From Thermomonas sp. (GTDB taxonomy: Bacteria > Pseudomonadota > Gammaproteobacteria > Xanthomonadales > Xanthomonadaceae), in assembly GCF_019104945.1 (NCBI RefSeq), contig NZ_JAHRWW010000016.1, positions 1 through 39,391 of the forward strand: DNA of 39,391 nucleotides, given 5' to 3'. The translations under genes and the position numbers were made by a program. How positions within the stretch are numbered: the first letter of the stretch is position 1; every line of letters begins with the position of its first letter. This document shows positions 25,866 through 32,952 of the stretch, one piece after another. The notes below the pieces were generated by a model, which searched no databases, was not told the DNA's origin, and worked only from the letters and a program-made list of their open reading frames with translations.

Positions 25866-27095
25866 ATGCATGATGAAGACGCCGCAAAAATGCCCCAGCA
25901 CGATGTTTTAATCGTGGGTGGGGGCTTGGTGGGGGCTAGCCTTGCAATAGCGCTAGCGCCTTTAGGTTTGGATGTGGGAATGGTGGAAGCCGCACCCGCA
26001 GGTGCGTTGCCGCCGGTATTTGACCAGCGCAACCTCAGCTTTGCCGAGGCCACGGTGCACGCGCTGACGGCGCTAGGGGTGCTGCCGCTGATGCAGCAGC
26101 CGACGGGTGCTATTCGCACTATTCATATCAGCCGGGCTGGCGATTTTGGCCGCGTACGCTTAAACGCAGCGGCACATGGGCGCAGTGAGTTTGGTCGGGT
26201 TGTGGTGGCGCGTGATTTTGGCGAAGCCCTTGAAGCGCGCCTTTCGCAACTGCAGCGCTTAACCCGCTACCGCCCGGCGACGTTTGTGGGGCTAGATGAA
26301 AGTGATGGCGCTTGGCGCCGCGTGCATATTGCCGAGGCCAGCGGCCAGCGCAGTGTGGGGGCAAGGTTGGTTGTGGCGGCCGATGGTGCGCGTAGCGCGG
26401 TGCGTGCTGCACTCAATATTGCTGAAATGACGCACGATTACGCACAAACGCTGTTTGTAGCGCGCTTGCGCGCGCAGCGTGCGCCCGAGGGGAACGCCTA
26501 CGAACGCTTAACCGATCACGGCCCAACGGCGCTGCTGCCGCGCGGCGACGGTTATTACGGGCTGGTGCACGGAGTGGCGCGTGATGAGGCTGAGCGCATT
26601 GGCGCATTGAGTGATGTGAATTTTTTAGCGCGTGTGCAAGACATTTTTGGTTGGCGTGCCGGGCGCTTTTTGGAGGTTGGGCCGCGCAGTAGTTACCCCT
26701 TGATCGGCTGTGTCGCAGAAGCGCTTAGCGCGCCGCGTGCAGTGCTGGTGGGCAATGCGGCGCAGTCAATCCATCCATTAGGGGCGCAAGGGTTCAATCT
26801 TGGCCTGCGCGATGCGTTGACCTTGGCAGAATGTATTGCTCAGCGGCCGGAAGATCCGGGTGAGGCCGCATTGCTGACACGCTACTGCGCGCGCCGGGCG
26901 GAGGATCGCCAGCGCACGCTGGCGTTTTCAGACGGGCTTGTGAAACTTACCAGTAACCCAGCGCCGCTGTTGCGGCCGCTGCGCAGTGCAGGGCTATTGG
27001 CCTGCGATAGCCTAGGCTGGCTGCAGGGCTGGTTGGCGGGTGGCGCGATGGGCTATCGCGGTGATGTTCCAGCGCTAAGTCGAGGTGCGCGATGA
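25866..27095 (+). CDS. ubiH: 2-octaprenyl-6-methoxyphenol hydroxylase UbiH
   Basis: This 409-residue FAD monooxygenase of aerobic ubiquinone synthesis acts on ring carbon 1. The dinucleotide-binding motif VLIVGGGLVGASLA is near residue 14, VVAADGARSAVR is the second FAD motif, and the C-terminal GD-like motif reads LVGNAAQSIHPLGAQGFNLGLRD. Its GNAAQ(S/T)xHP form is typical of UbiH. The start could be the ATG at 25866 or the one at 25890, and neither has a strong ribosome binding site. The stop overlaps the ubiI-like start by 4 bases. Peripheral inner-membrane enzyme. Confidence 0.9.
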   Translation: MHDEDAAKMPQHDVLIVGGGLVGASLAIALAPLGLDVGMVEAAPAGALPPVFDQRNLSFAEATVHALTALGVLPLMQQPTGAIRTIHISRAGDFGRVRLNAAAHGRSEFGRVVVARDFGEALEARLSQLQRLTRYRPATFVGLDESDGAWRRVHIAEASGQRSVGARLVVAADGARSAVRAALNIAEMTHDYAQTLFVARLRAQRAPEGNAYERLTDHGPTALLPRGDGYYGLVHGVARDEAERIGALSDVNFLARVQDIFGWRAGRFLEVGPRSSYPLIGCVAEALSAPRAVLVGNAAQSIHPLGAQGFNLGLRDALTLAECIAQRPEDPGEAALLTRYCARRAEDRQRTLAFSDGLVKLTSNPAPLLRPLRSAGLLACDSLGWLQGWLAGGAMGYRGDVPALSRGAR

Positions 27096-28312
27096 GCAGG
27101 CGGAATGGTTTAGATGCTGTGATCGCCGGAGGTGGCGTTGTGGGCGCTGCCTGTGCGCTGTTGCTGGCACGCGCCGGGCAGAAAGTGGCGCTGGTAGATC
27201 CGCGCGCCCCGGTTGCTTGGCAGCGCGAGGTGCGCGACCTGCGCGTCTTTGCGATTGCACCCGACAACGCGGCGCTGCTGGAACAATTAGGTGTGTGGGA
27301 GGCCATCACGCGCGCGCGGGTGCAAGCTTACCGGCGGATGCAGGTATGGGATGCAGGCGGTGGTGCGCCATTGGTGTTTGATGCAGATACGCTGGCGCAG
27401 CCGCAGTTGGGTTGGATCATCGAAAACAACCTGCTGATTGACCGTCTCTGGCAAGCGCTACGCGAAGCAAACGTGAGGCTGTATTGCCCTGCAAAAATCG
27501 AAACACTGGAGCAAGACGAAAGCGGCGTTCGCTTAGGGCTAGATGACGGAATATCGCTGGAAGCTGGGTTGGTGGTGGCCGCCGATGGCGCGCAGTCCAA
27601 GCTGCGCCAGCTTGCGGGTATTGCGGTGTCAACGCACGATTATGAGCAACGTGGCGTAGTGGCGTTTGTGCGCAGCGAGCACCCGCATCAAGCAAGCTGC
27701 TGGCAGCGGTTTCTACCGACTGGGCCGGTAGCGTTATTGCCATTTAATGACGATGGCGAAGCTGCATTACAAGGGCGGTTAGGCTCGATCGTATGGACGC
27801 TGCCAAATGCGGAAGCGCAGAGGCTCCTCGATGCGCCGGAAGAGCAGTTTAAACGCGAGCTTGCGCACGCCTTGGGTGGTGAATTAGGCGCGCTGCAGTT
27901 GCAGTCTTCACGAGCGGCGTTTCCGTTGCGGCGGCAGCTTGCAAAAACCCAATACAAGCAGCGTCTGCTGTTGGTGGGCGATGCCGCACACGCGGTGCAT
28001 CCGCTGGCGGGACAGGGTGTCAACCTTGGGCTGCGCGATGTGGCCGGGCTACAAACACTGCTGCGTACAGGACGGACGCTATCGTCCGCGCAGCTCGCGC
28101 GCTGGGCGCGCACGCGGCGCAGCGACAATGCATTAGGCGCGTATAGCTTTGAAGCTATCAATTGCGCATTTAGTAATGACGCGCTGTTGCCCAGTCTGTT
28201 GCGTGGTCACGCGCTAGGCCTAGCAGGGCGGTTGCTGCCACTGCAGCGTTTGTTGTGGCAGCACTCGAACGGTGGTGGCATACACGCACCGAAAGCCACT
28301 GAAAAAGCATAA
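27092..28312 (+). CDS. ubiI: Ubiquinone biosynthesis FAD-dependent hydroxylase (UbiI/VisC-like)
   Basis: This is a 406-residue paralogue of the preceding gene, with DAVIAGGGVVGAACALLLARAG near residue 8, VVAADGAQSKLRQLAG in the middle and LVGDAAHAVHPLAGQGVNLGLRD for FAD binding. The GDAAHxxHP form and gene order after ubiH fit UbiI (ring C5 hydroxylation), although UbiF/UbiM-type activity cannot be excluded by eye. Most gammaproteobacteria keep ubiH and visC/ubiI adjacent. It ends with a short low-complexity tail (APKATEKA), and its stop touches the ribosome binding site of the next small gene. Confidence 0.88.
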   Translation: MSRRNGLDAVIAGGGVVGAACALLLARAGQKVALVDPRAPVAWQREVRDLRVFAIAPDNAALLEQLGVWEAITRARVQAYRRMQVWDAGGGAPLVFDADTLAQPQLGWIIENNLLIDRLWQALREANVRLYCPAKIETLEQDESGVRLGLDDGISLEAGLVVAADGAQSKLRQLAGIAVSTHDYEQRGVVAFVRSEHPHQASCWQRFLPTGPVALLPFNDDGEAALQGRLGSIVWTLPNAEAQRLLDAPEEQFKRELAHALGGELGALQLQSSRAAFPLRRQLAKTQYKQRLLLVGDAAHAVHPLAGQGVNLGLRDVAGLQTLLRTGRTLSSAQLARWARTRRSDNALGAYSFEAINCAFSNDALLPSLLRGHALGLAGRLLPLQRLLWQHSNGGGIHAPKATEKA

Positions 28313-28317
28313 AGGAG
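28312..28317 (+). promoter_or_regulatory. Strong ribosome binding site that sets the start of the small downstream gene
   Basis: AAGGAG at this position, 5 bases before the ATG at 28323 and overlapping the stop of ubiI, fixes the start at that ATG, not at an upstream in-frame codon. Confidence 0.8.
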
Positions 28318-28322
28318 TAACG

Positions 28323-28547
28323 ATGCGAACCTTTGAAGACAAGCAGGGGCAGCGTTGGCAGGCGGCAATTTTGAACGCCTCTTATGGCAGCACGGTGCTG
28401 CTATTTAGCCCCGTGCATGGTGATGGCATTCGTCAGCAAGTGCTTGCTGCTGAGACACTGGCTGAAGCAGAACAGCAGCTCTATGCGCTTGATGAAGCCG
28501 CGCTATGTGAACTGCTAGAAACCGCCGCCGAGTGGGGCGGCGGTTGA
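28323..28547 (+). CDS. Small hypothetical protein downstream of ubiHI
   Basis: A 74-residue acidic protein of unknown function that I do not recognise. It begins RTFEDKQGQRWQAAILNASYG, is compact without a signal peptide or membrane helix, and ends with a helix-rich segment (ETLAEAEQQLYALDEAALCELLETAAEW). The excellent ribosome binding site and its position at the end of the ubiH-ubiI transcript support it as a real gene. The opening half, with alternating hydrophobic residues, suggests a small beta sheet packed against the C-terminal helices. It converges on lipA with 13 bases between the stops. Confidence 0.8.
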   Translation: MRTFEDKQGQRWQAAILNASYGSTVLLFSPVHGDGIRQQVLAAETLAEAEQQLYALDEAALCELLETAAEWGGG

Positions 28548-28560
28548 GTACAGCAACTGC

Positions 28561-29628
28561 TTAACAGCGCAGTGACTGCATAGTAACGGCGGATTCGCGA
28601 ATAGCGGCAAGCACTGCTTCTCGCTTCTGGGCCTGCGTCGAATCTAGGCCGACGTTGTCTTGATCCAGCACACGTTCGGCGCGGTAGCTAGAACGCACCA
28701 GTGGCCCGGAGACGGCTTCCAAAAAGCCCTTCGATAGTGCAAGTTCGCGGTATTCGTGGAACTTTTCTGGGCTCACAAAACGTTCCACCGGCAGATGGTT
28801 CTTGGTGGGGCGCATGTACTGGCCCATTGTCACCACATCGACGTTGGACGCACGCATATCATCTAGCGCCTGCTCGATCTCATCATCGGTTTCACCAAGG
28901 CCCAGCATCAGGCTGGTTTTGGTGACTACATTCGGGTCGTAGCTTTTGGCGAACTTCAATACGTCGAGCGTTTGCTCGTAGCCTGCACGCGGGTCGCGCA
29001 CGGGGTGGGTCAAGCGCTTTACGGTTTCAAGATTCTGCGCGAACGTGGCCAGCCCCGCATCAAGCACGGTAGCAATATGCGCGTGCACACCTTGGAAGTC
29101 GGGCGTCAGCGCTTCCACCGCAGTCTCTGGCATGGTGAGGTGGATGGCTTTGATGCAATTGGCATAGTGGCCGGCACCGAGGTCTTTCAGGTCATCGCGG
29201 TCCACCGAGGTGAGTACGACATACTTGAGGCCCATCAAACGCACTGCATCGGCCACATGCGCAGGCTCCAGCGGGTCCAGCCAGCCGTTGGGGTTGCCGG
29301 TGTTGACCGAGCAGAACTTGCAGGCGCGGGTGCACACCGACCCCATCAGCATCAGCGTGGCGGTGCCGCGCTCCCAGCATTCGGCGATATTGGGGCATTT
29401 GGATTCGTAGCACACGGTGGATAATTTGTGCGATCGCACAATATCCAGCACTTCCTGATACTTCGCACCACTTGGCAGGCGCACACGCAGCCACGGCGGC
29501 TTCGGGCCTGCATCAGGGATGACATTTAGCGCATTGGGCTTGATGCCGTCTAAGACGGCAACGGTGCCCTGTGGGGTAACAACCTTGCTGCCCGAATGTG
29601 GACGGGCGGAATTGGATGAGCTGCTCAT
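28561..29628 (-). CDS. lipA: Lipoyl synthase LipA
   Basis: This radical-SAM enzyme inserts two sulfur atoms into octanoyl groups on lipoyl domains. It has both iron-sulfur sites: the auxiliary cluster [12 protein letters not shown] and the radical-SAM CTRACKFC. The conserved [10 protein letters not shown] and [22 protein letters not shown] and the C-terminal Ser in RSSYRAE are also present. The start at 29628 gives 355 residues. An ATG at 29655 would leave a leader of only a few bases from the -10-like element at 29668-29673. No lipB is adjacent, unlike the usual lipB-lipA pair. A convergent small gene lies downstream. Confidence 0.95.
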   Translation of the reverse strand: MSSSSNSARPHSGSKVVTPQGTVAVLDGIKPNALNVIPDAGPKPPWLRVRLPSGAKYQEVLDIVRSHKLSTVCYESKCPNIAECWERGTATLMLMGSVCTRACKFCSVNTGNPNGWLDPLEPAHVADAVRLMGLKYVVLTSVDRDDLKDLGAGHYANCIKAIHLTMPETAVEALTPDFQGVHAHIATVLDAGLATFAQNLETVKRLTHPVRDPRAGYEQTLDVLKFAKSYDPNVVTKTSLMLGLGETDDEIEQALDDMRASNVDVVTMGQYMRPTKNHLPVERFVSPEKFHEYRELALSKGFLEAVSGPLVRSSYRAERVLDQDNVGLDSTQAQKREAVLAAIRESAVTMQSLRC

Positions 29629-29667
29629 GTAGGGGCCAACCGGCACGCGGAACATTCGCGCAGGGCC

Positions 29668-29673
29668 ATTGTA
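29668..29673 (-). promoter_or_regulatory. Possible -10 element of lipA
   Basis: On the minus strand the sequence reads TACAAT, five of six matches to the sigma-70 -10 consensus, about 40 bases before the chosen lipA start. No good -35 at 16-18 bases is present. A TTGACG lies 22 bases upstream, too far for an ideal promoter. Confidence 0.35.
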
Positions 29674-29718
29674 CTGGAGCTTGCCCGATGGCTCACGTCA
29701 AAAAATGCCCGGGTGAAA

Positions 29719-29745
29719 CAAAACCCCCGGTTTGGGCCGGGGGTT
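29719..29745 (-). terminator. Rho-independent terminator after the RcnB-like gene
   Basis: On the minus strand a 9-base-pair GC-rich stem (AACCCCCGG / CCGGGGGTT) with a 6-base loop starts a few bases after the stop codon and is followed by TTTTGTTT. It separates this gene from lipA. Confidence 0.85.
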
Positions 29746-29750
29746 GGGGT

Positions 29751-30236
29751 TTAACGAGTGGCAATATCCATGATGATGCCGGTGGCGATTGCAACAAGTA
29801 GGTAGCGGTTGTCGGCGCGCACCCAGTGCTGGCCGCGCGGGGGGGTACGCAGGTGATAGTGACGGTAGTCGCGCACCACATAGGTGGGGCCATGATAGCG
29901 GTGACCGCGCTGCCAGTGATTGCGATTACTACGTGCGTAGCGCCAGTCGTTATAGCGTTGTGCGTCTGCGCGCCGACGAAGCTCGGCTTCCTGTCGGTAT
30001 TGCCATTCGCTATCACGTTGGTGCTGCCATTCCGCGCGGCGGCGCAGTTCCTCGCGCTGCTGGCGCTGCCATGCTTGATCACGGTTCCAGTGCTGGTCTG
30101 CGTAATAGCGACCGTTGTCAACATAGACAACGCGGCGCTTGTGGGAATGATCGTCATCATGCGGCGCAGCGACCGTAACCCCAGCGAGTGAAAACAGAGC
30201 AAGTGCGCAAACGAAACCGCGAAGTAGTGTTTTCAT
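29751..30236 (-). CDS. RcnB-family periplasmic protein
   Basis: The 161-residue exported protein has a signal peptide (about 1-24, ending GVTVAAP), then a His/Asp stretch HDDDHSH, an Arg/Gln/Glu/Trp-rich helical middle (about 45-105), and a C-terminal RcnB domain (HRYHGPTYVVRDYRHYHLR, PPRGQHWVRADNRYLLVAIATG). RcnB of E. coli influences nickel and cobalt homeostasis with the RcnA exporter. Here no rcnA neighbour exists, so the metal link is only by family. The His-rich N-terminus is compatible with metal binding. An AAAGGG lies upstream of the ATG, and a terminator follows. Confidence 0.83.
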   Translation of the reverse strand: MKTLLRGFVCALALFSLAGVTVAAPHDDDHSHKRRVVYVDNGRYYADQHWNRDQAWQRQQREELRRRAEWQHQRDSEWQYRQEAELRRRADAQRYNDWRYARSNRNHWQRGHRYHGPTYVVRDYRHYHLRTPPRGQHWVRADNRYLLVAIATGIIMDIATR

Positions 30237-30415
30237 TATGAAGTGCCCTTTGTGATGGTTGATCCCTGTGCCGCAGGTTTGAGACTAGTGCGGGCTTGCT
30301 GAACACCAGCATGAAGATTCTCCATAAGTGAAATCTAGATTCAGCTGCTAGTTGCTTTTGCGTTAAGGCGGGCTTGCAGTCTAGACTTTGTAAACCCCTT
30401 TAAATTGCCTCGCTC
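30237..30415. promoter_or_regulatory. Divergent intergenic region with paired CTAG palindromes
   Basis: This 179-base region separates the divergent RcnB-like and lipoprotein genes, so it must hold both promoters. It contains two perfect 10-base palindromes with a shared TCTAGA core, at 30332-30341 (AATCTAGATT) and 30378-30387 (AGTCTAGACT), centres 46 bases apart. Two further CTAG sites lie at 30285 and 30348. A weak TTGCAG / TTTAAA pair (30374 and 30399, 19-base spacing) lies just before the lipoprotein ATG. Regulator unknown. Confidence 0.4.
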
Positions 30416-31507
30416 ATGCCGTTTCGCTGGTTTTTCCTCGCACTGTTCTGCTTGATCGCGGCCTGTAGCCGTGCGCCTGAGGCTACTCAGACCAGCGCCA
30501 ATGCCGCCGATATTGCGCCGCAGGAGCCGATGGTGCAGCGCAAACAGCAGGCGGAAATCGATTGGTCACCCATTCGTTTGGAGGCAGGCGATGCCTCTAT
30601 CGACTGCACGGCGGATTATCTGGCTGGTGACGGGAAGCCGGTGTTGTCGCTGCTCTATCTCGACCTACGCACGGCGATGCAAGATTGCCGGGCAACGGGT
30701 CTGGTGCGGCTTCGTTACAAGGGGAAAGTCACTGCAAGTTTTGCCGCGCTTGCCGAGCGTGCGGGCAAGGTGGCCGGTGATCTTGGTATTGGCAAACGCA
30801 TTTTAGATATCGATTCTGCCGGTGGTAGCGTTGAAGCCGCCATGCGTGCGGGCGATGCGATTGGCGAGAATGATTGGACGATCTGGGTGCGCGGTGATTC
30901 CGTTTGCCATAGTGCCTGCGTGCTGTTGCTTGCGGCTGGGGATATGCGGGTGATCGTGGGGCCAGTGGGCATTCATCGCATGATTCGGGTGAAATCCACG
31001 GCCACATCACGCAAAGAATTGGGTGAGGAATTGCGTAAGCTGAGCGATGAGCTGCGTAATTATTTGGAGCGGAACGGCGCGTCGATTGAAGTCTATGACT
31101 TGATGACCACGGTGCCCAATCGCACGTTGCGCATTTTGACCGACGAAGAGCTGGAGAACTTCGGTCTTTCCGGCGCGAATGCGGTAGAAGATGACCTCGA
31201 CCGTATTCGCTTAGCGCGCCGCTGCGGGATCAAGTTTTTACAGCGGCGTGACGCATTCCGCCACGCCTATGAGCAAAGCTGTGTTGCACCCGCCGACGAG
31301 CAGCACCAAGACGTGGCCGATATCAATGCCTGCGGTTTGAGCTTGCGCGCGAAGTTTGGTTTCCCCGACCCGGCCTGTCCGGTGGAAAGCCCCATGGCCG
31401 AATTGGATGGCGCGATTTTGATGCCGCGTGAGGAGGAGCCTTTGGAGGCTGAGCAAACAGCAGCTGAGGCCAAGCCAGCGCAGGCGGAAAAAACGGCTCA
31501 TCCATAA
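30416..31507 (+). CDS. Lipoprotein with a ClpP/crotonase-fold serine-protease-like domain
   Basis: The 363-residue protein begins with a lipoprotein signal (lipobox LIAAC, Cys17, followed by Ser, so outer-membrane sorting is possible). A domain at about residues 95-260 has ClpP-like features: DIDSAGGSVEAAM (oxyanion loop), then Ser166 (30911-30913) in VCHSACVLLLAAG and His187 (30974-30976) in VGIHRM. The same pattern occurs in a group of predicted periplasmic ClpP-like proteins (COG3904-like). Several Cys residues suggest disulphides. The C-terminus is a disordered Glu/Ala/Pro-rich tail. The substrate is unknown. It is monocistronic, convergent with dbpA (16 bases apart). Confidence 0.75.
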   Translation: MPFRWFFLALFCLIAACSRAPEATQTSANAADIAPQEPMVQRKQQAEIDWSPIRLEAGDASIDCTADYLAGDGKPVLSLLYLDLRTAMQDCRATGLVRLRYKGKVTASFAALAERAGKVAGDLGIGKRILDIDSAGGSVEAAMRAGDAIGENDWTIWVRGDSVCHSACVLLLAAGDMRVIVGPVGIHRMIRVKSTATSRKELGEELRKLSDELRNYLERNGASIEVYDLMTTVPNRTLRILTDEELENFGLSGANAVEDDLDRIRLARRCGIKFLQRRDAFRHAYEQSCVAPADEQHQDVADINACGLSLRAKFGFPDPACPVESPMAELDGAILMPREEEPLEAEQTAAEAKPAQAEKTAHP

Positions 31508-31523
31508 CCGAATCAGCGACTGT

Positions 31524-32909
31524 TTAGAGTAGGTGGATACGGAACCTACGGCCCTTGATTTTGCCTGACCGCAGTTTTTCCAAGGCTTGTGACGCCTGTT
31601 TGCGAGTGATCGCGACATAGCTGCGGGTAGGGAAGGTGGCGATCTTGCCCACCGCCTCCTTGGCCAGTCCGGCCTCACCGGTGAGCGCGCCCACGATATC
31701 GCCTGGGCGGAGTTTATCGGTGCGGCCTGCGTCAATACGCAAAGTCGCCATTGGTGCTTGCGGCACGCCACGCGGCCGGCCTTCGAGTGGGTGAATGTGT
31801 TCTCGCTTGATTGCGCCGTTTTGCTGCTGTTCGATCATGGCGAGACGGTCAAGTTCTTTTTCCGCCACTAGGCTAAGTGCAAGTCCGCTGCGGCCAGCGC
31901 GGCCGGTGCGGCCAATGCGGTGCAGATAGGTATCGGCATCACTGGGAAGCTCGAAATTGACCACCGCGCCGATGTCATCGATATCCAACCCGCGCGCGGC
32001 CACGTCGCTGGCCACCAACACGTTGCAGCTGCGATTGGCAAAGCGCACTAAAACTTCATCGCGATCACGCTGCTCCATGTCTCCGTGCAGGGCCAGTGCG
32101 CTGAAGCCGTAATGCGCGAGCGAGCCTGCAACCTCATCGGCGTCTTTGCGCATATTGCAAAACACCACAGCCGAGTCAGGGTTGAACTGCAGTAATAGCG
32201 CGGCGAGTTGCTGCACGCGGCGTGCGGGATCAGCCGTAAAAAAATGCGACGTAATCGCGGCAGGTTGTGCGCCCCCACCTACGCTAATTTCGAGCGGATC
32301 GCGCAGCATGGTCTGCGCCAGTGTGCGGATCGCTTCTGGGAAGGTGGCCGAAAAGAGCAGCGTTTGCCGCTCTTTGGGCGTGCGTTTAACGATAGCGCGA
32401 ATTGGCTCGTCGAAACCCATATCAAGCATGCGGTCGGCTTCGTCCAGCACCAGTGTGCGCAGATCGCGCAGATCGAGCGCATCTTTCTGCATGAGTTCTA
32501 AAATTCGTCCGGGCGTGCCTACAACCACCTGCGGTGCATGCTGGGCCAGCGAAGCTAACTGCGGTGCCAGCGGGATGCCGCCACAGAGTACCGACAATTT
32601 TAAGTTGGGAATGCCCGTGGCGAGTTTGCGCAGCTGCTGGCCAACTTGATCGGCCAACTCACGAGTGGGGCAGAGCACCAAAGCCTGCGGACGCGCAGCG
32701 GCAACGTCGATATTGCGCAATAAACCAAGGCCAAACGCAGCGGTTTTGCCGCTTCCAGTAGGGGCCTGAGCAATCACGTCGCGGCCATCAAGAATGGCGG
32801 GTAGCGCCTGCTCCTGAATTGGCGTCAGCACGTGGTAGCCCAGTGCGTCCAGACCGGGCAGCAGCAGGGGCGAGAGGGCGAGATCGGAGAACTGGATCGG
32901 CGTAGTCAT
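31524..32909 (-). CDS. dbpA: ATP-dependent RNA helicase DbpA
   Basis: This 461-residue DEAD-box helicase (E. coli 457) has a Q-motif near TPIQEQALP, motif I APTGSGKT, motif II LDEADRML, motif III SAT, and motif VI HRIGRTGRAGR. After residue about 385 a DbpA-type RNA-binding domain follows (TLRIDAGRTDKLRPGDIVGALTG, AIGRI-like VGKIATFPTRSYVAI), which recognises hairpin 92 of 23S rRNA. The role is large-subunit assembly. 43 bases separate it from the upstream DUF2207 gene on the same strand. Confidence 0.95.
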   Translation of the reverse strand: MTTPIQFSDLALSPLLLPGLDALGYHVLTPIQEQALPAILDGRDVIAQAPTGSGKTAAFGLGLLRNIDVAAARPQALVLCPTRELADQVGQQLRKLATGIPNLKLSVLCGGIPLAPQLASLAQHAPQVVVGTPGRILELMQKDALDLRDLRTLVLDEADRMLDMGFDEPIRAIVKRTPKERQTLLFSATFPEAIRTLAQTMLRDPLEISVGGGAQPAAITSHFFTADPARRVQQLAALLLQFNPDSAVVFCNMRKDADEVAGSLAHYGFSALALHGDMEQRDRDEVLVRFANRSCNVLVASDVAARGLDIDDIGAVVNFELPSDADTYLHRIGRTGRAGRSGLALSLVAEKELDRLAMIEQQQNGAIKREHIHPLEGRPRGVPQAPMATLRIDAGRTDKLRPGDIVGALTGEAGLAKEAVGKIATFPTRSYVAITRKQASQALEKLRSGKIKGRRFRIHLL

Positions 32910-32952
32910 CGCCTATGATCGCAGTTCTTGGCTGAACGGCAAAATGGAAGCG

